DNA of 64,000 nt from Neopestalotiopsis rosae (GCA_023078685.1 JALGAS010000008.1:2976001-3040000); one strand, 5' to 3'. Counted from the stretch's first letter, positions 10,742 to 24,000 are shown. The notes: a model not told the origin generated them from the letters alone. A program made the numbers and translations.

Positions 10742-13300
10742 ATGCCACCACCAGGCGATAACCAACGTGTGATACTCCTAATCATCCTGCTATTGCTATG
10801 GACGACTACCAACGATAACAGCGCCGGCTTTGTACAAGCACCGTCTTTGACTAGAGCCCGACTCGCCAGGCAACGAACTGCCCATGGCGTTCTGAACACC
10901 ACATACTGGGGAGACTTCTCTCCAAGGCAGGCCAACGAGCAGCCACTCTTTCCAGGCCCGGAGCCTCGGTATCTGAACCTAACCGGTTTTCGCGAAGAAG
11001 ATCGCTTTGCATGGGAAGACTTTGGACACTTCAGAAATCGTTGTGAGGAGTGGAGCGAGAATGCAGTGGGCAAGCCAAATGCGGCGTCGCCCGTCTGGCA
11101 AAACGTTTCTGGCGTGATTAGGGGGCCGTGGATACGGAAACCACTGTCGATTTCGAGGACCCATGCAAGCTACAACCTGAGCGAAATCACACCAGGGCTC
11201 GAATGGTTTGGTGAAAATGCAGATTGGGGTAGGAACATCACAGGGCGAGAGGGGAAGATGCTGGTCAGGGTACACGACCAGGAGGCTGCCGGGACATTCC
11301 CAAAGATGGAAGACTTGCACCCCGTAGGACAAGCTCCGTTGGAGGTCAAGGCAAGGTCTGTGTCTGCCACAGTCACTGTTGATGACGAAGAAGGCTCGGG
11401 GTCTAGCTCGGAAATGCGTCTTCATGGCGTACACTGGCCCCGGCAGGGGGCCCTGCTCCTGACCACGACGAGTGAGAAGTTTGCTGGCATTTTTGCTCTA
11501 CCTCATCTCACTTCGCGAGAGGACTACTTCAATTCCAGCCAGGCTCTCTTGAACAGAACATTGGACGAGATGTTGCACGCCAAAGAGCGGCGTTACTTTA
11601 CCGATCACGGAAACCCGTGGGCTTCCACGGGCGACTCGGGAGAACCACTAGGTTCGGCGCCGCATTGCGAGTACATATTCTATATGCAAGTGCACCCGCC
11701 AGACCCAAGCATATTGGATATAGATCATTTACTTGCGGGCCCGGAGAATATTGCAAAGGCCATCGATGAGCTCGAGTATGAGCTCCGCTTTCCTCGTGGA
11801 GCTCCCCAAGATGGGCCTCCGAGGCTCCGAATGTCGGCAGTCGTTTACTCTCCCGATTGCGCCTTCATGATAGAAACGAAAGGACCGCCAGATTTTCCTC
11901 CGGCGGAGGGAGAGCATTTGTCGGGTTGGAAGCAGGAGCAGTGGTTGCATGACGTGGGATATTGGATGCTTGGATTTGGCGCCATCATCTTTCTCCAGGT
12001 CCAGCTGCTAAAGACACAGATGAGAGAAGCATCGACGCCGTCTACGCTGGGAAGAATCAGCTTTTACACTGCGAGCATGATTCTATTGGCTGATGGCATC
12101 ATCTTTGCGGGTTCCGCCGCTTGGGCACTGTCAGCTACCAACACATTGTTGCCTGCTTTGGTCGTGACTGGAGCATCGTGTCTGGCTACGACAGTCGGCA
12201 TTTGCTTTTTGAGTGAGATATATGTTGTACAAGAGCCAGAATGGCGACGGCGAGATCGCGAGAGGCAAGCCACATCCACAACCAGCACGCCTCGACCGCC
12301 TCCAGCTACACCAGCCCCGGACGCGACAACGCCCAACACAGGCTCCGAATCTAACACAATTCTGTCAACTGCTGCCAGACGAGCTACTCCACGACCGCCC
12401 TCGCCCCCGATTATTATACCTTCCGACCAGGACATCGACGCTGAGATTGAGCAAGTCACAAACAACCCTCAGTCGATCTTGCCAGCACCGGTAACGGCCA
12501 CTACTGGCACGAACAACCAAAATGCAAATCGATCAAGGCCGCTGGGTACCATCTTTGGGCATCTCTTCATGTCAGGAATTGCCATTCTGTTTCTCTCTCT
12601 TGCCGCTGCGACCTGGAAGCCTGCATTCCGCTCCGTATACTTTAACATATTGGCACTGGCCTATTTGTCACTTTGGACGCCGCAAATCTATCGCAACGTA
12701 TACCGAAACTGTCGGCGAGCACTGTCATGGAGATTTGTCATTGGGCAGTCTGTTTTGCGCATTCTGCCTATTGCCTACTTCTACCTTGTCAAGGACAATT
12801 TCGCGTTTGCTACTCCAGATTGGACGGCCTTTGCCGTGCTTGCCGGTTGGCTCTGGATCCAAATTTGGATACTAGCTGCACAAAATATAGTAGGGCCACG
12901 CTTTGGAATTCCCAGAGGTTGGATGCCCGAAGCATGGGAATACCATCCCATCCTGCGAGAAGACAGCGTCGAAAGTAATGGTCTTCCCATTGGACTGGTT
13001 CTGGGCTCTTCCGACACAGCTCCAAGCTCGCCAACCCTCGAGCGCACAAAGAGCGGCGCCGATGCTAATAAGCATACCAGAATCCATCATATTGACTGTG
13101 CAATTTGCCGCGAGGTGCTCGAAGTGCCAGTTGTCAAGGCTGGCGAGAGTGACCCAAGCAGTGGGGTAACTGGAGTCTTCACCCGGAGGGCGTACATGGT
13201 GACGCCATGCCGGCATATCTTTCACAGTGCTTGTTTAGAGGGATGGATGCGATTCAGACTGCAGTGTCCGATTTGTAGAGAAGAGCTCCCGCCGTTGTAG
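10742..13300 (+). CDS. dsc1: Dsc E3 ubiquitin ligase complex subunit 1 (Tul1-like)
   Basis: Membrane-embedded RING ubiquitin ligase of the Golgi/endosome Dsc complex, which in fungi drives SREBP activation and membrane-protein quality control. It is uninterrupted, 852 residues. Order: N-terminal hydrophobic signal/anchor (about 8-22); a long lumenal domain with several N-x-S/T sites; a multi-spanning region from about residue 402, interrupted by a Pro/Thr-rich loop (about 505-600); and a C-terminal C3H2C3 RING (about 786-845). RING ligands are visible: CAIC, then TPCRHIFHSAC, then CPIC, nine residues before the end. The spacer inside the RING is longer than average, as in Tul1. The first ATG is used because the hydrophobic leader follows at once. 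It is divergent from the HSBP1-like gene. Confidence 0.93.
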   Translation: MPPPGDNQRVILLIILLLLWTTTNDNSAGFVQAPSLTRARLARQRTAHGVLNTTYWGDFSPRQANEQPLFPGPEPRYLNLTGFREEDRFAWEDFGHFRNRCEEWSENAVGKPNAASPVWQNVSGVIRGPWIRKPLSISRTHASYNLSEITPGLEWFGENADWGRNITGREGKMLVRVHDQEAAGTFPKMEDLHPVGQAPLEVKARSVSATVTVDDEEGSGSSSEMRLHGVHWPRQGALLLTTTSEKFAGIFALPHLTSREDYFNSSQALLNRTLDEMLHAKERRYFTDHGNPWASTGDSGEPLGSAPHCEYIFYMQVHPPDPSILDIDHLLAGPENIAKAIDELEYELRFPRGAPQDGPPRLRMSAVVYSPDCAFMIETKGPPDFPPAEGEHLSGWKQEQWLHDVGYWMLGFGAIIFLQVQLLKTQMREASTPSTLGRISFYTASMILLADGIIFAGSAAWALSATNTLLPALVVTGASCLATTVGICFLSEIYVVQEPEWRRRDRERQATSTTSTPRPPPATPAPDATTPNTGSESNTILSTAARRATPRPPSPPIIIPSDQDIDAEIEQVTNNPQSILPAPVTATTGTNNQNANRSRPLGTIFGHLFMSGIAILFLSLAAATWKPAFRSVYFNILALAYLSLWTPQIYRNVYRNCRRALSWRFVIGQSVLRILPIAYFYLVKDNFAFATPDWTAFAVLAGWLWIQIWILAAQNIVGPRFGIPRGWMPEAWEYHPILREDSVESNGLPIGLVLGSSDTAPSSPTLERTKSGADANKHTRIHHIDCAICREVLEVPVVKAGESDPSSGVTGVFTRRAYMVTPCRHIFHSACLEGWMRFRLQCPICREELPPL

Positions 13301-14747
13301 CGTTTATCAAAGCATTGGATGGGTGTGCAGTAGAGAATCAAGCATCTTTGAAGAGAGCCTCATGAAGGAAATATGCACCATAGCATTAGTCGTGCTATAT
13401 GAAGTCCAAGCGCATGAAAAGGGTCTCTAGCAGAAGTAGCCCATCGTTGTCACATTTGTTCTTGTATCATACTTCTTGTTGTTTCCCGCCTGTCTCTCGC
13501 TTATAATGTATATGACCCGGAATCTACAAACCACAAGCTCCCACATTTCGCAGTGGCCTAATTTGCGACAACACCGTTGAGCAAGTTGGCAATCAACTTT
13601 GTTGCTCTTCATCGCAAATCATCGAAACTAATCGATGATGCCTCAAGCCAGTCTCATTACTTGAGTTCCGGCAGATCCTCACGCAGACTGCACAAGGACC
13701 ATTTCCCTTCACTCTGCAACGAATCACAAACTGAAGACAAAAGAACGCTTGTGTGTTTACACACCACTTGATCAAGATGACAGTAAGCATAAGTTGGATC
13801 TCAAATCTAAAGCGACATTCGGTGTATCTCTCCTCTCAGGCACACCACTTCACGACACCCATTACCCTTTGACTTCCGTCCCCATTCAGCTCACCAGGAC
13901 ACGTGGTTCAAGGGGAGCGAATGGCTATTGCAGTATGAGGGGGGAGAGTTTGAACGATCTCTCACCAGACACTACTGATATCTCATGCTGTTATTGTCGT
14001 GGCATTCTGCGGTCCCGAAAAGTAGCAGTGTCTTCAGCTCTGTGCTAGATGAGTGGCTGGACAATGAAGGTCCAAACGAATCCAGTCTTCTTAATTTTTT
14101 CCCCTCATTACTTCTTCTCCTAACCTGCAGTAGGGGAATACTTGGACAGCTGCAGTAGGATGCCATGCATGAACCGGATGCTCGCACGATTACGTAGTCT
14201 GCACACGTTTACTTGCAGTAGCTCATCTGTGTGAGAAAAATGCTTCGAGAATAGACTTGGGACCAGCTCGACATAGTGTATGGTGTAGGGCATTACTATT
14301 TTCATTCCCCCTCCTCCTTCGAGGGTTATTGCCGAGACTAGTCCAGACGACACAAACCTTAGTATTATAGTCTTTGTTTCAATGTTTCGTTTGCGGCCCA
14401 CTCAGGTAGATTGCCAGTTTTGTGCAACTCAACCGTAATTAGTAGCAAAAATTCTATGAAGTGAGGAGAAAACAATCCACAACTTATTTGACGTAACCAG
14501 TATCACAAGCCAGGAAGTCACGCCGCCCGCCTAGATAAACAGTCTATACTGGTGAATACACGACGCGTTCGTTCTATGATAATACACGGTTGCAAAAGTA
14601 CGCCTTCCCCACTCGAAAAAAACCCGCTCGGCCCGCCAATCACTATAATAATCTTCAAAAGAGACCCAGTTATACTCATAATTTCCTCCGGAAATCAGGG
14701 CTGACGATCCCCCAGAAAGACACTACGTAGATCTTCATTACCCTCCC

Positions 14748-14759
14748 CCGACCGGTCGG
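14748..14759. promoter_or_regulatory. Palindrome CCGACCGGTCGG
   Basis: Perfect 12-bp palindrome with inverted CCG/CGG triplets, the kind of half-sites bound by Zn(II)2Cys6 regulators. It lies 155 bp upstream of a TATA run. A regulator cannot be named. Confidence 0.25.
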
Positions 14760-14912
14760 TAACGTTTGATTTATTCCGGCGCGGGTTGGAAATCACTCGG
14801 CTGACGCGGAGAATAATCGTTCTCGCTTCAATCATCGTGAGAAAAACACAATCACATTAAGGTTGAGCCAGTAGCAATGCCTCGATTGGGGTTCTCACCC
14901 ATCCGGGAAGCC

Positions 14913-14923
14913 TATATATATAT
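14913..14923 (+). promoter_or_regulatory. TATA-like run with no supported gene downstream
   Basis: An 11-base alternating TA tract. The frame starting at 14949 encodes 71 residues with a Leu-rich stretch but no recognisable feature, so a non-coding transcript or nothing at all are both possible. Confidence 0.25.
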
Positions 14924-17281
14924 CATTCGACCGGCCTCTTGCTAGTGTATGGTCCGTCGGAAGACCAAACATTGCGCGCACACGACTTGCTGCTTTTTGA
15001 GAAAACCCACGGTTTGGCACTACAGTATACTACAATTGCTGCTGTTGCTGTTTACAGCCCTCGGGCATCGTCAGTTCCATTCTTGGTTTCTTGTGAGGGG
15101 ATTCCCGAGTAAGGTGGTGTATATGCATGCAAACTTCGTTTCTCACGAGTATCGTGACACGTAACAACCTATGTGGTGTCTTCATGATTTATTTATTTGG
15201 GAAGAGTCTTTTGGCCGTTAAACGCAGACGTTCTGTTTTGCGCAGAACCACCATGTGGCCCGCTGTCTCGGGATAATGCATGATTTTCGTTGGAAAGCCA
15301 TTCCCTACTTGCAGACACTATGATGGTGGAGTTCCCCCTCGGGCAACAGCCAATGACATAACGCGCAACTGTCCAAATCGGGGAGATCTAGGTAATCCCC
15401 TCGCATCTGGGGCAATCTATCGGCGACTTTGACAGTGGCGGAACGTGACGTCCCCGATTCATTGGATCGCAGGGTTCCTTGGTGTTGTTGGAAACAAAAC
15501 AAACCTGCTTACTCCATTAATGTATTTACTTTATTTGAGGCGAAAGATGATAGATTACAGCTGCTAGAGCTTTGCTTATACATCGTTGCACTTGAAATGA
15601 ATCCCTCGAAGCTTTTACAGTTGGGTAGATTGATTCCAGACCGAGATCGATTTTGGATTGACTAATCAGAAATGGCCCGGGCCGTATCGAATCTCTCCCC
15701 CAGTAAGGCCGAGGAATTGTCCCCATTCTTTCGAATAAACAGTGTGGCGAATTTATAGTTGCGAATTACGAGACATGATTGTGTCTTAAAATACTTCATC
15801 CGATAAGAGCATATGTCAATATGTCAGGGCCCTTGGGAGGTTTGGATCTTTGCGGGTTCTACAGGTTCCGAAACTCGGGGCCTCTTCATACTGATATTGA
15901 CATAGGAGTCTATGCCAAAAAATAAAATTCGCAAATATGTGATCCTGGCCGCCTCTTCTGAGCTCTTTTTCGGCACCACGCTAGTAGAACTGGCATAACT
16001 CGGTCAAGTATCGTCAACAGTCAATAACATTATGAAGTGACGGACTCATTGACAAGTTTTCCTAAGGTAAGATTTTCAGATAAATGTGTTGACCAAGGAC
16101 CCTGTCATCATCGCCGTACGCCGCTAGCTCTTCAAAGAGTCTTACCAAAGAACCACTTTCCCAGTCAAGGAATGTCTCGTTTATACGGATGGTCGAGGAC
16201 TATGTATGTACCATAGGAGGGGATTTGGATAACTGTGGCTTGTCGACAGCCTCAGAAAGAAGACGCAACTAGTTGCAAATGAAAATTCCAAAATTTAAAT
16301 AAATAAAATTAAAGAAGGAGAAGAAGGGCAAAAAGGAGCTATCCAACCAAGTTCATGGAATATGGAATTATTAGAATTTTCGCTCGGAAAATCAGTCGCA
16401 GGACAACATGCCCGGAACCCACGGACGGCAGCCTCCCTGCTTTTTCCTGACCAGTTGCCTCAAGAGCGGCGCAATTACCACTCAGCCACAACACCATGAT
16501 TAAATCGTGGATCAGCGTCTTTCGTTCCTGGTTGTTGACAAGACAATTAAACCACACCTATCTGCTTTCTGCCTGGCCAACGAAGAAACGAAGAAGGAGG
16601 GGGCGGCGGTTCTCGAGGTTTTAAGACGAATTTCCTCTCACGATGCAAACGCCGTTGCCTGGGAAGTCCTGATCCAGTGGAAGTGGTTTCTGCGGTAGGC
16701 TATGATACCAGATAATGACTGCCGTTATACCATCGACCATATGCATTTTGCTCACACGCGAACACAGCCTGCCAGGAACAATCCCATCAATGCTGTATCA
16801 TCATTAGAACGTCTTTGGACATTCCAAACAGGACAGATTCGCATTCGCAGTTTGTATGCTCTTGAACGTTTCGAAGAGTCGTCAGGATTTCACTTCAATG
16901 CACCATCGTATTCAGGCGAGAGTTGTCTGGACCCCTCGTTGCCGAGTGTGACGTGACGAATCGTTATGCATGCAATCCTATGGGATTTTTGCGAAATCCC
17001 ATGGACGCACATGATTGCCCTATCCCGTCTGCAGGAAGAGGATCCTTCCATTCCAAAGTTGGGGAAGCCCAAAACGATCCGTACCTTGGCAAAGATCGTA
17101 ACAGTGCCCACATAATAGTCCTAGTGCCAATGCTAGCAAGGAAAATATAAAAAAGGCCTTGAAAAGAATACTTACTGAAATACCAACTACGGGTGCAAAA
17201 GTCATTGGCCAACATCTCTGTAGTAAATACTGTATATCATGACTGATCAACAGGGCTGGCAACCGCCCCCTTGCTGCACAT

Positions 17282-17313
17282 GGGGGACTGCATGGAAGGG
17301 GAGGGGGGAGGGG
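17282..17313 (+). other. G-quadruplex-capable tract
   Basis: Runs of G5, G4, G6 and G4 within 32 bases, with loops of 11, 1 and 1. Sequence meets the usual G4 pattern except for the first, longer loop. Confidence 0.5.
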
Positions 17314-18133
17314 TGCCATTAGACTACCGTCTACCCGAACCACCCAAGCATGTCAGCGCAAGCGTGCGTTTCAGGTCTCACAAGAAAAGAGATGCTGCGA
17401 TATCCCTTTACTACTTTCCGGCCTGTCAGCCTCGTAGGTGTGTAGCGATTGCGCCCGGCCAATCACGGAGTGACCGCAAGCTCCCGTTAGCCTAGCCGAG
17501 TAATACCGTTGGGAGCAGCAAGGCCGCGAGGGAGGCAATCATGTGAGATCGTTTTGCGCTTCTTTGCCATGAATAGGCAATTCGGTTGTTTGTATGGTGG
17601 CAGACATGAATAGGGCGTGAGATTGTATGATTTGGGTGAGTTCAAAGGCTCAGTTCCGTCTGTTTGCCTACTCGCCTTGCTGTTGGTGGTGGCTTCGCGC
17701 ACCTTGTTACTCCGCCGGACTAAACATTGTCAGCTCCAAGCCACGAGGTCACAAGCCGAGTGGTCACACAGCGTGCATCCGCCATCCGGAGTAGTTGAGA
17801 GCCGGAAAAAAAGAATTGGTCAGCTTCAACAAGGAGAGTTCACTTGTCGTTTGCGGCCGGAGCGGATCCGAGTATAGCCTCGAGCCTCTCTCTCCCTTTT
17901 TGGGGAATCAGCTCTTGGCCTGCGAGCTTACTCGTGCTCAATTGCCTATTCTCAGTGATATCTCTGTCTCTGGAGACCATTTGCTGTCGAGGTAGCCGAG
18001 GTCAGCCTCGCCACAATCATCTTGTTGCGAGTAGTGAATATCATGTGCCATGACTCGATCAAGCAATAACACTGAGCATAGAAGTCACCCCAAGATCTTC
18101 AAGGAATATGACTTCAATCTTGCAATCTGGGCT

Positions 18134-18159
18134 CCTTGGCCATGAACCTTGGCCATGAA
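18134..18159 (+). repeat. 13-bp tandem duplication
   Basis: Two perfect copies of ccttggccatgaa followed by ccaagg, which can pair back with ccttgg. Confidence 0.85.
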
Positions 18160-20670
18160 CCAAGGGTGATAATGCCCGTAGCGAATTGAGCCAACCCCAG
18201 GATAGCCCGTTCTGGCTGCCCGTAAAGTAGGGAACGATGTAGGAAGTTCGGCTTATTTTCAGACTTTTGAGGCTTGCATTTGAGAACACGCGGGGGTGAC
18301 CGAACAGCTTTTGGGAATAAGCCACTGACCAACAGCTGCACTCTGCGTTATACCCATTGGTAGGACGGACCAGTAGGTGAATCGCAAACTGTGAAGAGTC
18401 ATGAACGCCAGGCCAGGGCTTAGTCGCCACACTTGGGCCAACTAAGTACGGGTTGATTGCGCCAGCATCGTCCGCGGACGCTACTATTGTTAGATAATAA
18501 GGCAGCCCTATATGGGCAATGAAGGCATGTGAAGCCGGAAAGGATATTTTCGGACGCCTTGAATATACTGCTTCTCAAATGCAGGTATCGCTTGCGGCTC
18601 CAAGCTGCTGCAAAAGATCTGGTTTAGTGAGATGGTGGCTTTTGTTGTGACCCCCAATGACTAGATAATACTATCATAGTAGCATATGAGAGTCGAATAG
18701 GAATTGCATCCCAGGCCACATGACGCGGGCGAGGAGTGATATGCACGGCCGTGGAGCGAAAAGTCCGATTTTCGATCACTACAAACCGACAAGAAACCCG
18801 ATCGGACAGAGTGGGCATTGTGGAAAAAGTCAGTCCTGAGACAGGAGGAGGAATATGTGGAGGTGGATAGAGGACCCTTAGGCCCTTAGGATCCCGAAGA
18901 TCCTACAAACCATCATCATTGTCATCCTCATCCGTGTATGCCGGTAATGATGATGATGGAATGGTCCCTTCCGGCGTTAGCAGCATGCATCCAAGATCCT
19001 TTGTGGCTGATGGTAGGATATGGAGAAAGCCGAGTCGACAATTGCCAGATTTGCCGTCGTCGCGACTCTTGATGCTTATTGCCATTATTTTGTGTTTCGA
19101 AGAAGGTAACCTGAAGTTCCCTGAAGATCAATCAAGTACTAGGAAAAACCAACGTTTCAGCTTGTAGTCGACTCGTGGGAATACACGAACAAGACCAGAG
19201 AGTCGCGCTTTAGCCTCGATGCTAGTCCGCCTCGCATGGTGACCTTAAAGAGGAAAACCTTGGGCTATTCCGTTTGGGGTAAGAGCCGGGAAGTCTTCGA
19301 TCGCACGGCTCGTGCTGCGCTATAATTGGCTGGGACTTGGCAGCAGAGAGACTTCTGGAGCCCTGAACCCGAACCGGAAGAGCGTGCTATGCTTGTACGT
19401 ACCTACCTGCCATGTGTGCCTGTGAGCGACCGACCTTGGATCTGCACATGGTCGCCAGCCAGGCCAAAACCAGCCTTTTTTCCCTACCCCAGGGGCGCTT
19501 GCACGGTGACGCCATGCGGCAACTCAGGTGGGAAACAAACCAAAAAAAATCCCCCAAGCGGCATTCTGGAAAACGTCTAGGCTGGTTTGTGGAGGAAAAT
19601 AGTGCAGCGAACAGGAATTTTGGTCAGAAAAACAAAATGCACGTTTGCATCACATATTCCCGACCTGTTTTTGTGTCGGTTCCCGGACAGACGAACGAAC
19701 CAACCCCAAAGCTGGCCTCGTTTGCCGGTGATGTTGACGATGATGATGATGTCGCTGGTTGCTGCACTGCTGCACTGTTGCTTCCCTGAATCCTGTTCTT
19801 TTGCTGATCCTCGCAAATCGGCCAGGAAGCTGAATCGCTCACTCGTCTAACCCATCACTTGGATGAAGCGAATCATGGAACAAAATCCGAATGAGAATCC
19901 CCCGAGTGCAGCCACGCGATGATGCCTGACCTCAAGGTTTTTGATCTTGTACTAGTTGGTAGCCGCAGCTCTCTTCTCTGCTTGCATGCACACGTGAAGC
20001 ATTTCGGACATCAGGTTTGTTTTGTGTTCCTCGGTTGGGCGGCTGCTTATCTCAGTGCTGCGCTCTCGGACCTTGATGCGGCTGGAAGAGATTCAGACGA
20101 ACGGGTGTGAACGGCTGTGCCTCAAGTGGCTGTTTCACAGCTTCGGCTTCCCGGTTTGGAGGGTTTTCTCGCAGTTTGGGCGTTTGTGCTGCTGCGCTGC
20201 TACTGTACCATGGTAAAATTATCTGTACTGTAAAACAGCAAGCCAGGGCCCTCAAGCCTCCCAAAGCGTATCAGCCCCCTGATTGGCTCGACTCGATGGC
20301 CAATGAAGACAGAGGTCAGAAAGGTTAACCCTTCCGCCGGCAAAAGGATCATCATTTCATGGTGGTTAGTCACATTGCAGACGGTAAGCCTTACCAGTCT
20401 GTGCTTTTTGGATCCTATGGATTCTGGAAGGCTTGGAGCCAGATGGCACACGCGCCGAGACGCCCATGCGATCCGTGATCGTGATTTGTGTACAGTCACC
20501 GACGCTATCAACAGGATGGGGTGTGATGAACTGGAACTATGAGCTGTCGCCAAGCCCACATAATCGACGATAGTATGGATGCGGGATCCCCCCAAACGGG
20601 CGCGACAGCACATTCCCCGACCAAATAGTTCCAGATTATTGGGCGGTGAGAACTGTAGTAGTATCTCGAT

Positions 20671-20690
20671 TTGAAGATTCTTGAAGATTC
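20671..20690 (+). repeat. 10-bp tandem duplication
   Basis: Two perfect copies of ttgaagattc. No further role is visible. Confidence 0.85.
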
Positions 20691-22389
20691 CCCTGGCGCG
20701 TGCGTCCGGAGTGGGAGTGAGAAAACGCGCCAGTTCGAATCCAGTCCAGTCTCAAGTCGGTCCGTGTGTCTGTATTGTCTCTCTTTTTTCCTCTCTTTGA
20801 GTCACATCCAGGTCCCAACTCGGTCCAAGTGGTTGCTTTGGCCATGTCTTGCTTGAATCGATTGGAATTGCAATCATCATGAGCATGTGAAGCTCTGGAC
20901 CACCGAGTAGCTCAACCCAGATTTCGACCACTCCAATCTTTTTTTGTCATATGAGAATAGTAGCAGTATTGACTATGCTCGTTCCAAATGGAGGGGTTTG
21001 TTGTCGCAAACTTAGAAACCGCAGCTAATATAGGTCATCTACTAAGATGGAATTGAAGGAGCCTCTGTCGTACCTAAGCGCCAACCGATTAGCGGTGATG
21101 CCGGCAAGTCCAAGCCGCAACCGGACGACTTTCTACGGCTGGCTAATGTAGGCTGCCAATGGGCTGGTAGTAACCCTATTGGAACATTCTGAAGATGGAT
21201 TTCGAACATCGTCGCTAGAAACACGGACCTCAAACTTGTGTAATAAAAACGGAGTATGTACATGCTGATTTACATACTTGTAGAACGCATGCCATAGTTG
21301 TTATTTACAGAGAAGACAGAGTAGCCAGAGTAGTTGAGATATGTATGTCAGCCATGATCAGGCATGCCAGTTTACAACAGCCACATAATTTTACTGACAT
21401 ATCTGCATGGCCTACATACGTCAAGAGCTCATTTGTCACGCAGCGCCATGTTCCGCGTGTCTCTTGTGGTGCGACAAACCGGCAAAGCTTCACATTAGGG
21501 CAAGGCAAACGAGGCAACAACAAGTACGGTACTTCAATCGCATCAAAATCCATTCTACCTACCTGCTTTACACAAGGTACCCATCCGTGGACAAACATGG
21601 GAATTCGTAAGACGGGTGCAAGTCTTCTCCATGATCATTCGTACTGCTAGGCTATAGTATTCATTCGTATGATAAACACCAGACTGGCATTGGCTTGCCA
21701 GCACATATGAAGGTGAATAATAACTGGATCGGCGTATACCAACCTCCATACCTAGCCATGTCTACTAGGAATTGTACCCACTTGGAAAGAAAGTTTTTTC
21801 TCTCGTTGGTGGAGAATGGGACCATGCTCACCACAAAGTCACCCCAAATCACCCTGAGCACCCTCTGACCGACAACACCAAATAGAGTGCCATCGTCGTC
21901 AACCGCATATGAACCCACTACTGTGGATGGAGCTCATGGTTCTTGGCGGGCAACGGGCGTGGCTTTCACGTCCATCAGCCCATTTATTCTCCTCCATGCA
22001 GTGGCTGTCATTGCGAGTAATTACCTAGCGCCCGCTTCGTCATTTCCAACCTAGAAGAATCAATGTCACCTCTGGAAGCATCATGTCGAGTAGGATACTA
22101 TCAAAACACTGTATTCTGTGCACACTAGCAGGCTAGTACATAGTAAATCCAGGGAGGGACCCCCAAGACCCTACATTTGTATCGACATTGTCGAAGCGAT
22201 CCCAAATCAAAAGGCTCCAGAGGCTCTCTGGGGACGAGTCTAGGGTAGGCCAAGAGGTTAAGTCTAGGGGGCGTTTACTCCACTCTCGCTCTCTGCCAGC
22301 CCCTTGTCACCGTTCAACTCACTGCAGACTGCTGCTGCTAAACCTTGCGGGTCCTCATCAACTCACCTAGCCTCAAGGCAGGTTAGGCT

Positions 22390-22417
22390 GGGGGGGGGTT
22401 TTTGGGGGGTGACTGGG
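22390..22417 (+). other. G-run tract G9-T5-G6
   Basis: Nine Gs, five Ts, six Gs, then GGG, followed by further G runs to about 22454. Could fold as a quadruplex and is prone to sequencing slippage. Confidence 0.45.
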
Positions 22418-23642
22418 AGAAAACCAGAGAGAGGGGAGACTGGTGACTGGGGACCTTGCACTGCTTGCTGTTCTGCTGTCTGTCTTGCCTTGGACCTTGC
22501 GGAGGCTTGCGCCCTGGCTCGCGTCCATTTTAGCGGGCTTGACCTCCACGTTGTTGCTTGATCTTCGGTGTCCGAATTACCGGTATTCTTTGCTCTGGGC
22601 ACAAGGTACCTAAGGCATGTATCATATCTCTATCTACCCTTCGGACCCTGACCATCCATCCATGGCATCACCCTTCATCCAATGCCTGATCGACCTTGAT
22701 CGGGATCAAGACCCTCGGAGTCACATTGGCGCAGCGGCTTTTCAATGCTATCCTCTGAGGTAATGGGCGGCGAAGTTGGGAAACAGGGCAGTGACTCCTA
22801 CTACACGAAAAAGATGTAATGGTGAAGAAGGGAATAAACTTTGGCAACTATCTCGTAGATCGAATCTCCAGCCTCTCCCATGATGAATCAAGGTCAGAGT
22901 TATTTCTATCTTGTCGTCTGCCCACCCCGCAATGGCTCGAGCTGCTGCCAACTCGAGAAGCAAGAAAAATCAAAATCAAAAAAAGGTTGACCCCATCTGG
23001 AACTGGATCAATCTTCTCTCTCTATCTTTGGTTGGGTTACATACTCTAATCTTTTTTCTCTCCTCAACTCTCATCCCATTCCACCACAACCCCCGCGCGC
23101 GCGCCGGCGAGTTGACGTACATTACTTAGTACATTCAAAACATCCATACATTACCTACATACGTGTTATACATGCCCTACATATTGGTCAATATCGGCTA
23201 GCCCAAGAACTCGCAATCGCCCAGCTCTACATGAAACAGCGCTCTACCTTGACCAATCCCGAGTCCGACTTTCCCTCCTCTAACCGGTTGCGTCCATCGG
23301 ACCCTGTACCTACGTTCAAGACACAAGAAGACACAAACGGAGCTGCTATCCAGTCTGCATCGAGTGCGGGCTAGCTATCATTCGAGGAGGAGCAGTCAGT
23401 CAGACACACACACCACCCAACCCACTTCGGTCTTCCAGTAAGCAAGAAACGTTTCCCGCCTTAGCATCTTTTCTCCTACCTAGCAGCACATCCTCCGTAC
23501 CAGGTGCAGTAGTAGGCTGTAGGGTACAAAGTACGTACAACAAGTGGTCTCCGTAGGGGGGGTGTGGTGTGTGGGTACAGGTTAGTCGACCACCCCCAAA
23601 GCAGCACCACACCAGTACGCCAGTACGCCAGTTCCAATGAAT

Positions 23643-23682
23643 GGGGCCAAAGAAGACGGGCAGGGGGGGCCGGGGCCAGGGG
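23643..23682 (+). other. G-quadruplex-capable tract upstream of Ser-rich gene
   Basis: Five G runs (4, 3, 7, 4, 4) in 40 bases; the last four have loops of only 2, 2 and 3. This is the strongest G4 candidate in the window, about 320 bp before the start codon at 24001. Confidence 0.55.
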
Positions 23683-24000
23683 TCGATAACTCTCTCGCAA
23701 CCCGCCCCGGTCGGTCTCAAGAGACACACCATGTCTGCGCTTACAAGACTACTTACATCCCTCGCTCCCTCCTTCATTAACCAGCTCCTATGCACAGATG
23801 AATATACAACCATGACTTTTTCTAAATTCCCTCCTTCACCTGAGGCCTGTCGAAATTATTAACAAGCCTACCATTATATTAGTGTGGATCGACCGGCAGA
23901 CTTAGCGGACTCAACACCCCACATCTCTCCAAAGCTCTATACGAGCAACACGATTCGAAGAAATCACCTTTAATAGCAGACGCGCCCCCGCCTGCTCAAC

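Larger units (their letters stand above)
13301..24000. other. 10.7-kb gene-free stretch upstream of the Ser-rich gene
   Basis: No coding region can be supported on either strand. The longest frames are about 137 residues and lack conserved motifs or biased codon use. Visible structure: a 12-bp palindrome CCGACCGGTCGG (14748-14759), a TATA run (14913-14923), small tandem repeats (18134-18159, 20671-20690), an alternating CG tract (23094-23104) and three G-rich quadruplex-capable tracts. It probably includes regulatory DNA and a long leader for the gene at 24001. Confidence 0.5.

Noticed and set aside
18905..18960. Cat/atg microsatellite arms able to pair
   Set aside because: Trinucleotide repeats on both sides pair trivially; no sign of function.
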